From contig NZ_CP147737.1 in NCBI RefSeq assembly GCF_037265215.1, positions 2,078,001-2,142,000 on the forward strand: a stretch of DNA of 64,000 bases, in the 5' to 3' direction. The notes below the pieces were generated by a model. The model was not told where the DNA came from and made no database searches. It worked only from the letters and a program-made list of their open reading frames with translations. Source of the stretch: Xenorhabdus griffiniae. GTDB lineage: Bacteria > Pseudomonadota > Gammaproteobacteria > Enterobacterales > Enterobacteriaceae. The translations under genes and the position numbers were made by a program. This document shows, piece by piece, positions 1-8,455 of this stretch (position 1 is the stretch's first letter; every line of letters begins with the position of its first letter).

Positions 1-117
1 AGTCGGATTGGTATAATAATAAATGTATTCTTAATTTTATTGAAAATATCATTAATTAATACACATTGTTTATACCTATCGTCTTTTAAGATGCGTCTTA
101 ATATCTTCCCCGCTACT

Positions 118-370
118 GCAACTTGAAGTTGGATTGGTATATTAGGCAATTTCTAATCGTGGGTATAAGGGAATTATCTTTTCCAGGCGAATTGATTAAC
201 GCTTATCATAGCGTGATTTTTGTTTCAGAAAATATCAAGTATGATATTGAAAATTATTCACTTTATACCAATCTAACTTCAAGATGTGTGCGATTTCTCC
301 CCGCGAAGCGGAGAGAAATCAGGTTTCATATAATGTTGTCAATTGCAACTTGAAGCTTAATGCGTATATA
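118..370. repeat. Palindromic intergenic repeat, one full copy (264-370) and one half copy (118-142)
   Basis: The first 400 bases hold no convincing gene. The full copy starts with TATACCAATCTAACTTCAAG, has a central hairpin of the type TTTCTCCCCGCGAAGCGGAGAGAAA, and ends with GCAACTTGAAGCTTAATGCG. The half copy is just the arm CAACTTGAAGTTGGATTGG. The same family recurs at about a dozen places in the window, always between genes. It resembles enterobacterial intergenic repeats (ERIC/RUP-like) and probably forms an RNA hairpin when transcribed. Bases 1-14 look like the end of another copy. Confidence 0.85.
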
Positions 371-400
371 ACTATAACAGATTAGACGAAGGCCAAGCAT

Positions 401-1822
401 ATGACGCGTTACGAACAATTGGCTGGTGTGATCCGCCAACAAATAGAAGACGATATTTGGCAAGTGGGTGATAGGTTACCTTCATTACGGGAATCGGTGA
501 AATCGTCAGGTTTGAGCTTGATGACGGTATTACAAGCTTATCAATTGCTGGAAAGCCAGGGATGGATCATGGCGCGTCCACAATCAGGGTATTACGTTGC
601 TACTCGATTAAAACCCTTTGCGGCGGCAAAAGGGGGAAAGGGACTTAATTTAAGTGAAAATGTGGAGATCAGTGCGTCTATATTTGATGTCTTGCAGGCA
701 TGTAAAGATCCGCAAATTATTCCTTTCGGTTCGGCATTTCCTGATCCTTCTTTATTGGTCGAACCTAAATTGTCAAAAATACTGGCTTCAGTCGCCCGTC
801 GTTTCGTGCCACACAATTCGCTGGCAAATTTGCCTCCAGGCAATGAAAAGTTACGGCGTAACATTTCTCGTCGCTATGCTTCCCACGGTATCCATGTTTC
901 CCCTGATGAAATTGTAATTACTGCCGGAGCAATGGAATCATTAAGTTTCAGTTTACAATCCGTCACTTCGCCAGGGGATTGGGTCGTGATTGAATCTCCC
1001 GCTTTTTATGGCGCGTTGCAGGCGATAGAGCGGTTACGTTTGAAAGCGATTGCCATTAAGACAGATCCCCATACGGGCATTGATTTGGATACTTTGAAAG
1101 AGGTTGTGCAGAGATATCCAATAAAAGCTTGCTGGCTGATGTCGCGTTTTCAAAACCCACTGTGCAGCACGATGCCGCCTGAAAATAAACAACGATTGGT
1201 CGAGATTTTGAACCAAAAACAGATCGCCCTGATTGAAGATGATGTATATGGTGAATTGTATTTTGAGCAGGAACCTCCGGCACCCATAAAAGCTTGGGAT
1301 ACTGAAAATAATTTCATGCACTGTTCGTCATTTTCAAAATGTCTGGCGCCCGGTTATCGGGTGGGTTGGGTTGCAGCAGGCAAACATGCGAAGAAAATTC
1401 AGCAATTACAGATGATGAGTACGGTGTCTGCCAGCACGCCAATCCAGTTAGCGATTGCGGACTATTTGGCGCAGGGAGGATATGATAATCACTTGCGCCG
1501 ATTGCGGCGGCAGTTGGAACAACGGCAAAATCGGATGCTATGGGCAATCAGTGAATACTTTCCCCAATCGGTGAAAGTAAACAGTGCGCGTGGTGGTTAT
1601 TTTCTCTGGCTGGAATTTGACCCTCCTTTTAATACCAACCGGCTCTATCAACTGGCATTGGCAAAGAATATCAGTATCGCACCAGGTAGCATGTTTTCCA
1701 CTAGTAACCAGTTTGATCATGCCTTTCGCTTGAATGCGTCATTTGCCTGGAATGAAACACAGGCTTTGGCAATGAAAACATTGGGGAATATATGCCATAT
1801 GCTCTTAAAAGAATGCGGGTAA
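401..1822 (+). CDS. ydcR: MocR/GntR-family PLP-dependent transcriptional regulator (YdcR-like)
   Basis: A 473-residue MocR-type regulator. Residues 1-70 form a GntR winged helix (RLPSLRE, then an AYQLLESQGW stretch), and residues 90-470 form a fold-type I aminotransferase domain. The Schiff-base lysine is visible as K313 in SSFSKCLAPG, with an IEDDVYGELYF motif before it. Members of this family bind pyridoxal phosphate and use the aminotransferase-like domain as a sensor rather than a metabolic enzyme. Length and sequence closely follow E. coli YdcR. It is followed on the same strand, 126 bases later, by a Ves-like gene and could regulate it; that link is inference. The ligand is unknown. Confidence 0.9.
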   Translation: MTRYEQLAGVIRQQIEDDIWQVGDRLPSLRESVKSSGLSLMTVLQAYQLLESQGWIMARPQSGYYVATRLKPFAAAKGGKGLNLSENVEISASIFDVLQACKDPQIIPFGSAFPDPSLLVEPKLSKILASVARRFVPHNSLANLPPGNEKLRRNISRRYASHGIHVSPDEIVITAGAMESLSFSLQSVTSPGDWVVIESPAFYGALQAIERLRLKAIAIKTDPHTGIDLDTLKEVVQRYPIKACWLMSRFQNPLCSTMPPENKQRLVEILNQKQIALIEDDVYGELYFEQEPPAPIKAWDTENNFMHCSSFSKCLAPGYRVGWVAAGKHAKKIQQLQMMSTVSASTPIQLAIADYLAQGGYDNHLRRLRRQLEQRQNRMLWAISEYFPQSVKVNSARGGYFLWLEFDPPFNTNRLYQLALAKNISIAPGSMFSTSNQFDHAFRLNASFAWNETQALAMKTLGNICHMLLKECG

Positions 1823-1948
1823 TCAATCACACTTCAACTATCTCAATATTGTCGTAAGGGAAATTATTTGCCAATGTTTCTGTTAACAAGTTGACACTGG
1901 TTATCTTTTAGCTCTGTAAACAAAATTTAAAAGTGGTGAGGGAGTGGC

Positions 1949-2518
1949 ATGAAAATGAAATGCTTCGATTATGCAACATTACCAAGGGTGCAATGGTCTG
2001 GAGGGGAAGGCGAAACCAGGGATATTGTTTGCTGGCCTGTGTCTGATGATTTCGCCTGGCGAGCTTGTTTTACGACTGTCCATCAAAGCGGGATATTAGG
2101 GCAATTCCCTGATGTTGAATGTTCAATCATTTTATTAAAAGGAAAGGGTATCCGCTTGACCAGTCCGGGTTTTTTGGAACACGAATTGGTGAAAAAGATG
2201 ACGCCATTTAATTTTTCAGGCGATATTTTGGCCCATGCGGAATTATTGGATGGTCCTGTTCAGTGTTTCAATATCATGACTCGCCGTTCATGTTGGGCTT
2301 CTGAGGTTTCTGTTATTTCTGATGAACGTTTACTACCAACATCACACAGTGGTGTACTTTATGTTTTAAAAGGGCGTTGGGAAATGACTGGAGCGAATTG
2401 TGTCCAGCTTGCTTTTGGTCAAGGTGCATGGTGGTTACCGGATATACGGGAAGGGGTAATTAAGCCATTGATTGCAGACAGCAAGCTGTTGTGGGTTGAT
2501 TTACGCCCGATTGGGTGA
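1949..2518 (+). CDS. ves: HutD/Ves family cupin-like protein
   Basis: A 189-residue protein of the HutD/Ves family (double cupin-like beta barrels). Visible family features are the early GGEGETRDI stretch, FAWRACF, the FPDVECSI segment and the NIMTRR motif near residue 110. E. coli Ves is reported as a cold- and environmental-stress protein, and HutD accompanies histidine degradation in other bacteria; no hut genes are seen here. GAGGGAG a few bases before the ATG supports the start. A strong hairpin terminator follows at 2549-2580. Biochemical role not known. Confidence 0.8.
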   Translation: MKMKCFDYATLPRVQWSGGEGETRDIVCWPVSDDFAWRACFTTVHQSGILGQFPDVECSIILLKGKGIRLTSPGFLEHELVKKMTPFNFSGDILAHAELLDGPVQCFNIMTRRSCWASEVSVISDERLLPTSHSGVLYVLKGRWEMTGANCVQLAFGQGAWWLPDIREGVIKPLIADSKLLWVDLRPIG

Positions 2519-2548
2519 ATGGGATAATCATTGAAAATTAATACAATA

Positions 2549-2580
2549 AGCGGCCTGCTTTATAGCGGGCCGCTGAGTTT
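2549..2580 (+). terminator. Rho-independent terminator after ves
   Basis: AGCGGCC and GGCCGCT form a GC-rich stem, extended inward by GC/GC pairs around a TTTATA loop, followed by GAGTTTTAT. It lies 30 bases past the ves stop codon. Confidence 0.75.
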
Positions 2581-2611
2581 TATCAGGTGCGCCGTAAAAC
2601 CCCGTTCTTCA

Positions 2612-4187
2612 GAGGGTGTCGTAAAAGCTCATGTTATCTATTAAGATCGGCGCTCTTCCTTTAGGCGCCGATCTTTTATGACCTTATTCACCCGAAAACT
2701 GGAATCGTCTGTTCACACCCAACGTCAATTTGTCAAAGCGCAGCATTTACCTGTATTGGATGGCTCTCTTTCCCTTGGGGATTATCTCAAGCAAATGGGA
2801 GAACACAGTGCACTTATTGTCGCGGAGATCCTGGATGAACAAGACTGGGGACCTTTCGAACGTCATTATGCTTCAACAGGCAGGGCTCCTTATTCTCCCC
2901 GCTCCATGATGGGGATCCTGCTTTATGGGATCATGAAAGGACAGCGTTCGCTCAGAGCACTTGAACGCTTGGCGCGTTTAGATTTGGGCTGTATTTGGGT
3001 CAGTCAGGGAATTACCCCTGATCATGCCAGTCTTGGACGTTTCATTTATCAGCATCAAACTGTCCTGACGGGGATGTTTTTTAAAGAGCTGACCTTATCT
3101 GTTTTGCGCCGCAGTCAATCCGGTATTTCGTGTCTGGCGGGTGACGGGACAGTGATTGAGGCCATGTGTTCTCATTATCATCTTTTGACTCAGGCAGCCA
3201 TTTCCCGCGAAAAAAAGACCCTCAGTGCAGCGCCTGCCACGGGGCAGACAGAGAAACGTCTTCAGCAATTGGAACAGGGCACAGAAGTATTACGACGCCG
3301 GCAAGAAAACCGGGCAAAAAAGGGGAAAGATGGTAGCCAGTTACGTATTAATCCCACAGAGCCAGACGCTGTCGTCCAGAAACTCAAGCGGGGAAAGGGA
3401 TTTTCAACAGCCTATAAACCGTCTGTTTTAGTCAACACAGGACGTATTATCGTCGCCCAAACCGTAGATCCATCCAGTGAGACACGGGTAATGGCGGATT
3501 TATTGGTGCAGAATTTCAATTTATCGGGATATCATCCGGACAAATTGTTGTTGGATGCCGGTTATTTCCATGACGCGGTGATGGCTGAGGCACAAAAATA
3601 TCAGATCCCGCTGTTTTGCTCTGAAAATTCAACCCGGCAGAGCCCCCGAACAATCTCCCCCAAATCGTTATTTATCTATGAGGCTGAGAAAGACACTTAT
3701 CTCTGCCCGGCCCATCATTCATTATCGTTGAAAAGCACCGTGGCCGCGTCAGAAAAAGCGCGAGGCTATCGGGTCTATGGCAGTGCCAATGGCACTCAAT
3801 GCCGGCAAAAAACCCAATGTACACGGGCCAAAGGTGGAAGAAAAATAAAACGCTATCGGGAAGATGAAAAGCGGGATGAACTGCGTTTGCATATGGCTAA
3901 CCCTGAGTCAAAACGGATATTGAGTCAACGAAAGAGCAGAGTAGAACCGGTATTTTCAGCTTTGCGGGGAATTCAGGGACTGGAGCGCTTTCGGCGTAGA
4001 GGATTATCAGCGGTAAAGCTGGAATTTACCCTGCATGCGATGGCCTATAACTTATCAAGAGCAGTGGCTCTGATATTATGGATAATTTTCAGCCTGTTAT
4101 TGGTTCAAATAACAGGCACTGAAAAATGGGAGAGGATCTCAACTTAACGCGTTGCAAAAATGACCTCCCCCCTTTTACGACACCCTC
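2612..4187 (+). mobile_element. IS1182-family insertion sequence inserted in an IS605-type hairpin
   Basis: A complete element of about 1576 bp with perfect 15-bp terminal inverted repeats (GAGGGTGTCGTAAAA at 2612-2626 and its complement at 4173-4187). It is flanked by a 4-bp direct duplication TTCA (2608-2611 and 4188-4191). Joining the flanks without the element gives CCCCGTTC-TTCA-GGGCGGGG, a perfect hairpin whose loop is exactly the duplicated TTCA. This is the left-end hairpin of the surrounding IS200/IS605 element; the matching right-end hairpin is at 5882-5901. It carries one transposase gene. Confidence 0.9.
2678..4147 (+). CDS. IS1182-family transposase
   Basis: A 489-residue DDE transposase. 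The N-terminal part (about residues 40-130) is the DUF772-like transposase domain, with YSPRSMMGILLYG and RSLRALERLARLD. The catalytic core begins near residue 155 (CLAGDGTVIEA, first acidic residue) and continues through LLLDAGYF. The C-terminal part has the basic KSRVEPVFSALRG stretch, which carries the catalytic Glu, then a hydrophobic tail. The ORF is uninterrupted and the element has intact ends, so it may be active. Family assignment rests on overall architecture and length; the exact IS name was not determined. Confidence 0.85.
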   Translation: MTLFTRKLESSVHTQRQFVKAQHLPVLDGSLSLGDYLKQMGEHSALIVAEILDEQDWGPFERHYASTGRAPYSPRSMMGILLYGIMKGQRSLRALERLARLDLGCIWVSQGITPDHASLGRFIYQHQTVLTGMFFKELTLSVLRRSQSGISCLAGDGTVIEAMCSHYHLLTQAAISREKKTLSAAPATGQTEKRLQQLEQGTEVLRRRQENRAKKGKDGSQLRINPTEPDAVVQKLKRGKGFSTAYKPSVLVNTGRIIVAQTVDPSSETRVMADLLVQNFNLSGYHPDKLLLDAGYFHDAVMAEAQKYQIPLFCSENSTRQSPRTISPKSLFIYEAEKDTYLCPAHHSLSLKSTVAASEKARGYRVYGSANGTQCRQKTQCTRAKGGRKIKRYREDEKRDELRLHMANPESKRILSQRKSRVEPVFSALRGIQGLERFRRRGLSAVKLEFTLHAMAYNLSRAVALILWIIFSLLLVQITGTEKWERIST

Positions 4188-4220
4188 TTCAGGGCGGGGA
4201 TATAAGGCGCGGTTTTCCGA

Positions 4221-4637
4221 CTAACCTGGTGTTTTCTGCTGCTCGATGTATTGCCGGATGATCGAGATCGGCGCACCTCCGCAACTACTTGCAAAATAGC
4301 TCGGTGTCCACAGAACGCCTTTGTAGTAATAGCGTAGAGCAATATCTGGACGGTCACGCCGAAGCAGCCTGCTGGAAACGCCTTTAAGACTGTTGACCAG
4401 ATTCGATACTGCGAGCTTTGGCGGGTAGTTGATCAGCAAATGCACGTGGTCGTATTCGCCGTCCATTTCAACCAGTTCAACACCAAAATCAGCACATACG
4501 CTGCTAAAGTAGCTGCGTAGCTTTTCGATGGCATCCAGATCGAATATCTTTCGTCGATACTTGGCGACGAATACCAAGTGGACGTGCATCAGGAAAACAC
4601 CGTGTCTTCCGCGTCGAATATCAGTTTCTTTTGTCAT
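4221..4637 (-). CDS. tnpA: IS200/IS605 family Y1 transposase TnpA
   Basis: A 138-residue HUH-type single-strand transposase, the usual size. The metal-binding HVH is in YDHVHLLINYPP, and the catalytic tyrosine is in IIRQYIEQQ near the C-terminus. HVHLVFVAKYRR marks the first strand of the fold. The start chosen is the ATG of MTKETD at 4637; a longer reading frame upstream would run toward tnpB. tnpA and tnpB are divergent with only 22 bases between their starts, so they share a tiny promoter region. The downstream end of tnpA abuts the left hairpin remnant at 4192-4199. Confidence 0.92.
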   Translation of the reverse strand: MTKETDIRRGRHGVFLMHVHLVFVAKYRRKIFDLDAIEKLRSYFSSVCADFGVELVEMDGEYDHVHLLINYPPKLAVSNLVNSLKGVSSRLLRRDRPDIALRYYYKGVLWTPSYFASSCGGAPISIIRQYIEQQKTPG

Positions 4638-4659
4638 AGACCAAAGTATAATGATAGTC

Positions 4660-5868
4660 ATGAAACGACTTCAAGCCTTCAAATTCCAGTTAAGACCAAA
4701 TGGTCAGCAGGAGCGCGATATGCGACGCTTCGCAGGGGCTTGTCGCTTCGTTTTTAACCGTGCACTGGCACTCCAGAATGAGAACCATGCAGCAGGGAAT
4801 AAATATCTCCCCTACACCAAAATGGCTTCATGGCTGATTGAGTGGAAATCCGTACCTGAAACACAATGGCTGAAAGAATCTCCCTCGCAACCGTTGCAGC
4901 AGTCACTGAAAGATCTGGAGCGCGGCTACAAAAATTTCTTCCAGAAGCGGGCTGCATTCCCCCGCTTCAAAAAACGTGGTCAACATGACTCATTCCGCTA
5001 CCCGCAGGGCGTGAAGCTCGATCAGCCCAACAGTCGAATCTCGTTGCCAAAGTTAGGGTGGATACGCTATCGCAACAGCCGTGAAGTCATTGGCGAAGTG
5101 AAAAACGTCACGGTCAGCCAGTCATGCGGCAAATGGTACGTCAGTATCCAGACTGAATACGAAGTGACTGACCCTGCTCACAATGCAGAATCCATGGTCG
5201 GACTGGATGCCGGAGTAACAAAACTTGCCACGCTTTCAGATGGCACGGTATATCAGCCAGTAAGCAGCTTCAAAGCAAACCAACGTAAGCTGGCAACACT
5301 CCAGCGGCAGTTGAGTCGCAAAGTAAAATTCAGCGCAAACTGGCAGAAACAAAAACGGAAAATCCAGTGCTTGCACTCGCACATTGCCAATATCCGGCGC
5401 GACTACCTTCACAAAGTCACCAGTGAAATCAGCAAAAACCACGCGATGATCGTCATTGAAGACTTGAAGGTCAGTAACATGTCGAAATCGGCAAAAGGCA
5501 CGGCAGAGAAGCACGGAAGAAACGTCAGAGGCAAATCAGGCTTGAACCGCTCGATACGGGATCAAGGCTGGCATGAAATGCGCCGTCAGCTTGAGTACAA
5601 GCAGCTCTGGCGCGGTGGTCAGGTAGTGGCGATACCGCCGGCATACACCAGCCAGCGGTGTGCCTGCTGTGGTCATACGGCGAAAGAAAACCGTCAGACG
5701 CAAAGTCAATTCGTGTGTCAGGTATGCGGCTACAGCGCGAACGCGGATGTAAACGCCGCACGTAATATTTTAGCGGCAGGACATGCCGTGCTTGCCTGTG
5801 GAGGGATGGTGCAGTCAGACCGCCCGTTGAAGCAGGAATCCACCGAGGTGAGTCAGGCTTCGGTCTGA
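4660..5868 (+). CDS. tnpB: RNA-guided endonuclease TnpB
   Basis: A 402-residue TnpB (OrfB, Cas12 ancestor). RuvC acidic residues can be read as D183 ([10 protein letters not shown]), E267 (IVIEDLK) and D363 (NADVNAARN). A four-cysteine zinc ribbon (CACCG...CQVCG) lies between the last two. The N-terminal [14 protein letters not shown] is typical, so the ATG at 4660 is preferred to upstream in-frame codons that overlap tnpA. In characterised relatives the gene 3' end and right end encode an omega RNA that guides cleavage of DNA next to a short target motif. By analogy that RNA would span roughly 5750-5910, including the hairpin; this part is inference. No frameshift seen. Confidence 0.92.
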   Translation: MKRLQAFKFQLRPNGQQERDMRRFAGACRFVFNRALALQNENHAAGNKYLPYTKMASWLIEWKSVPETQWLKESPSQPLQQSLKDLERGYKNFFQKRAAFPRFKKRGQHDSFRYPQGVKLDQPNSRISLPKLGWIRYRNSREVIGEVKNVTVSQSCGKWYVSIQTEYEVTDPAHNAESMVGLDAGVTKLATLSDGTVYQPVSSFKANQRKLATLQRQLSRKVKFSANWQKQKRKIQCLHSHIANIRRDYLHKVTSEISKNHAMIVIEDLKVSNMSKSAKGTAEKHGRNVRGKSGLNRSIRDQGWHEMRRQLEYKQLWRGGQVVAIPPAYTSQRCACCGHTAKENRQTQSQFVCQVCGYSANADVNAARNILAAGHAVLACGGMVQSDRPLKQESTEVSQASV

Positions 5869-5881
5869 ACGCTGTAGGAAT

Positions 5882-5901
5882 CCCCGTCCTTTAGGGCGGG
5901 G
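5882..5901 (+). other. IS605 right-end subterminal hairpin
   Basis: Perfect 8-bp stem (CCCCGTCC with GGGCGGGG, one G-T pair) with a TTTA loop, 13 bases after the tnpB stop codon. It mirrors the left-end hairpin that IS1182 has split. Such structures are recognised by TnpA and also form the 3' scaffold of TnpB guide RNAs. Confidence 0.8.
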
Positions 5902-6149
5902 AGGATGTCAAGCGATCAAAATCAATTATTTCAAGTTTTAGTTAAAAAAATTTAACCTAAAAAATGAAAAATAGCTAAAAGCGTATAATCTTAAACTATA
6001 AGCATATAACGATAAAACTAATATACCAAAGATATTATTGTTTCTGTTATTTATAGTTAGACAAATTATCTCCGCTAGTTTTGGATTGCTATCAAAATAA
6101 CAGAAGTAGTGAAAACTTAATTTATACGCTGGTAAGGTTATTAATAATT

Positions 6150-7091
6150 ATGAAAAAAATCTTGATAGTAACGCCATTATTGGCTTTTTCTTTTGGCGTC
6201 ATGGCAGAACCTGATTTATCACAATTAGATTGGTACGATGGTAATGTATCTTTTGCGTTTGGGCTTGGTTGGCTAAAAGGAGAATCTAACGAAAATCTTT
6301 ATGGATATGCTAAAGATCCACAATACAAAAGTAGCCAATTGAATTGGAAAATTGGCGATGCTCTGATTGCCAGAGGTAAAGTTTCCTGGGATCTCCTTGA
6401 CAGGCTAACCATGAATGTGGGTGGTTGGGTCAGGTTATCGTCACGCGATAGCAAAATGGTGGATTACGACTGGCTGGATGTCAACCAGAGTCATTGGACT
6501 CATTGGTCATCCAGCCCGGATACTTCTCTAAACGATGCCAATGAATTTGATTTAAATGCCGCAGGTTGGTTGATTAAACAATCTAATTATAAATTGGGGG
6601 CGGTAGTCGGTTATCAGGAAACACGTTTCAGTTGGACGGCTTATGGCGGTAATTATATCTATAATAATGGCGCTGATATCGGAGAACTTCCTGCGGGGAT
6701 GGCCGGCGTTGGCTATAAACAAAAATATAGCCTGCCCTATATTGGATTAACTGGACAGTACCGCTATCAGGATTTTGAATTTAATCTTTTATTAAAATAT
6801 AGTCCGTGGGTAAAAGCCTGGGGTAACGACGAGCACTATATGCGTCGTTTAACGCTTCCTCAGCGATCTGATAAGGTGCGTTATTTTGGGGCCAGTATAG
6901 ATGCCGGTTATTATTTAAATCAAAATACGAAAGTATATACGGCGTTTACCTGGAATAAATATCGCGAAGGTAAAGGTCAAACGAAGCTCATCTATTACGA
7001 TGTTGGCTACACCGAAGATTTAGGTGACAATTCTGTCGGAATTGAAAACCGAAACTATAGTATCGATCTTGGATTACAGTACCATTTTTAG
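6150..7091 (+). CDS. Omptin family outer-membrane aspartyl protease
   Basis: A 313-residue omptin (OmpT/Pla/PgtE family), a ten-stranded barrel that cleaves proteins and peptides between basic residues outside the cell. A signal peptide spans residues 1-19 (hydrophobic stretch ending VMA, then EPDL). The catalytic pairs are visible as DYDW in the first third (equivalent to OmpT D83/D85) and NDEHYM around residue 229 (D210/H212 in OmpT). The chain ends in aromatic QYHF as expected for BAM-dependent folding. The ATG at 6150 was chosen over an in-frame TTG upstream because it begins the signal peptide. The region before it is very AT-rich. Possible roles are resistance to host antimicrobial peptides and protein activation. 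Confidence 0.93.
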   Translation: MKKILIVTPLLAFSFGVMAEPDLSQLDWYDGNVSFAFGLGWLKGESNENLYGYAKDPQYKSSQLNWKIGDALIARGKVSWDLLDRLTMNVGGWVRLSSRDSKMVDYDWLDVNQSHWTHWSSSPDTSLNDANEFDLNAAGWLIKQSNYKLGAVVGYQETRFSWTAYGGNYIYNNGADIGELPAGMAGVGYKQKYSLPYIGLTGQYRYQDFEFNLLLKYSPWVKAWGNDEHYMRRLTLPQRSDKVRYFGASIDAGYYLNQNTKVYTAFTWNKYREGKGQTKLIYYDVGYTEDLGDNSVGIENRNYSIDLGLQYHF

Positions 7092-7097
7092 TTTTCT

Positions 7098-7203
7098 TAT
7101 ATACGCATTAAACTTCAAGATGCACATTGTTTCTCCCCGCGAAGCGGGGGAAACAATGAGTTATGTTGTCTTATAATGAGCAACTTGAAGTTAGATTGGT
7201 ATA
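7098..7203. repeat. Palindromic intergenic repeat
   Basis: Copy of the ~105 bp family: begins TATACGCATTAAACTTCAAG, central hairpin TTTCTCCCCGCGAAGCGGGG, ends CAACTTGAAGTTAGATTGG. It lies between the convergent omptin and lhgO genes and may serve as a bidirectional RNA 3' end. Confidence 0.85.
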
Positions 7204-7264
7204 ATGATATCACTGACAGTTACCATTTTTTCGGTATCTGTCAGTTAAAAAAACATACCAATTC

Positions 7265-8455
7265 TTACAGTTCAGTGAAATAGCGTCTCACAATCTCTCT
7301 GCCAATCTCTATCGAAGCCGTGGCAGCCGGTGAAGGTGCATTGCAGACATGCAGTGAACGGCGGCCTTTCACAAAGTGAAAATCATCCACTAATTTACCA
7401 TCAGCCGTGAGTGCTTGCGCCCGCACACCGGCTGGACCTGGAGTGATATCTTCCGGCTGCAAATCAGGAATAAGCTGGCGGGCATTTTCGGTAAAAAGTT
7501 GACGAGAAAAAGAACGCCGCATTTCTGCCATGCCTTCACAGAAATAACGTGTGGCGATGTTCCAAAACCCTTTGTAAGTCAGTACTTCTGCTAAATCCCG
7601 TAAATTAAAATCTGTTTTGTTATATCCCTCACGCTTAAATGCTAATACTGCATTCGGGCCAACATCGCGTTTGCCATTGTGCATCCGCGTAAAGTGAACG
7701 CCGAGGAAAGGAAAATCAGGGTTAGGTACGGGATAAATCAGATGATTAACCAGATAATTTTTACTACTGTCCAGCACATAATATTCACCGCGGAAAGGAA
7801 CGATCTTCATACCTGTCTTATAGCCAGCTAAGCTGGCGATCCTGTCACTGTGCAGCCCAGCACAATTCACCAACCATTTTGCCTGATAATGGGTTTGCTG
7901 AGTTTGTACCTCAACATAATCACCATGTTCATGAATACCCTGGACTTGCTGTTGATAATAAATATCACCCCCTCTGGTTTGAATGATTTCAGCCAGCTTG
8001 GCTGCAATTTCTGGGTAATTCACAATCCCTGCATCCGGCACCAATATCGCCTCAAGGCCGTTGACATAAGGTTCGCGCTCTTTCAATTGGGTTTGCGAAA
8101 GATGGCTGACGTCAAGGCCATTTTTCAAACCTCGCTGGTAGATATTTTCCAGCAAGGAAAGCTCCTTGAGTTGTGTGGCGACAATCACCTTACCGCAACG
8201 GTCGTAATATAATCCATGCTGCTGACAGAGCTCATATATCGTACGGTTGCCTTGTTTCGCCAGTCGAGCTTTTAAACTGCCGGGCGTGTAATAAATGCCG
8301 GAGTGCACAACGTTACTATTATGGCCGCTTTGGTGTACAGCTACGCCATTTTCTTTATCTAATATCAGCAAGCGTAAGTGTGGATGCTGTTCCTGTAAGG
8401 CATTAGCGGTGCCAAGTCCGACCAATCCCGCACCAATAACAATCACATCATACAT
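7265..8455 (-). CDS. lhgO: L-2-hydroxyglutarate dehydrogenase (oxidase) LhgO
   Basis: A 396-residue FAD-dependent oxidoreductase of the DAO family. The dinucleotide-binding motif VIGAGLVGLGTA is at the very N-terminus, and the QSGHNSNVVHSGIYY segment characteristic of LhgO/YgaF follows at about residues 48-62. The enzyme oxidises L-2-hydroxyglutarate to 2-oxoglutarate and passes electrons to the membrane quinone pool. The ATG at 8455 is preferred to one at 8473 because GAGGAA is properly spaced before it. This start overlaps the permease stop by 8 bases (ATGTATGA), so the genes are translationally coupled. It is the last gene of a TAXI-TRAP operon rather than of the csiD-lhgO-gab operon seen in E. 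coli. Confidence 0.92.
   Translation of the reverse strand: MYDVIVIGAGLVGLGTANALQEQHPHLRLLILDKENGVAVHQSGHNSNVVHSGIYYTPGSLKARLAKQGNRTIYELCQQHGLYYDRCGKVIVATQLKELSLLENIYQRGLKNGLDVSHLSQTQLKEREPYVNGLEAILVPDAGIVNYPEIAAKLAEIIQTRGGDIYYQQQVQGIHEHGDYVEVQTQQTHYQAKWLVNCAGLHSDRIASLAGYKTGMKIVPFRGEYYVLDSSKNYLVNHLIYPVPNPDFPFLGVHFTRMHNGKRDVGPNAVLAFKREGYNKTDFNLRDLAEVLTYKGFWNIATRYFCEGMAEMRRSFSRQLFTENARQLIPDLQPEDITPGPAGVRAQALTADGKLVDDFHFVKGRRSLHVCNAPSPAATASIEIGREIVRRYFTEL

Larger units (their letters stand above)
2588..5915. mobile_element. IS200/IS605-family element (IS605 group), disrupted at its left end by IS1182
   Basis: Two divergent genes, tnpA (minus) and tnpB (plus), lie between subterminal hairpins of the same design. 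The left hairpin is split by the IS1182-type element (arms 2600-2607 and 4192-4199); the right hairpin is 5882-5901 (CCCCGTCC-TTTA-GGGCGGGG). IS605 elements move as single strands and have no inverted-repeat ends, so outer boundaries are approximate. Splitting of the left hairpin by 1.6 kb probably prevents TnpA from recognising that end, which would immobilise the copy. TnpB and its guide RNA could still work. Confidence 0.85.

Noticed and set aside
123..353. 76-codon open frame in the first repeat region
   Set aside because: It runs across palindromic repeat sequence, has no ribosome site and no recognisable product.
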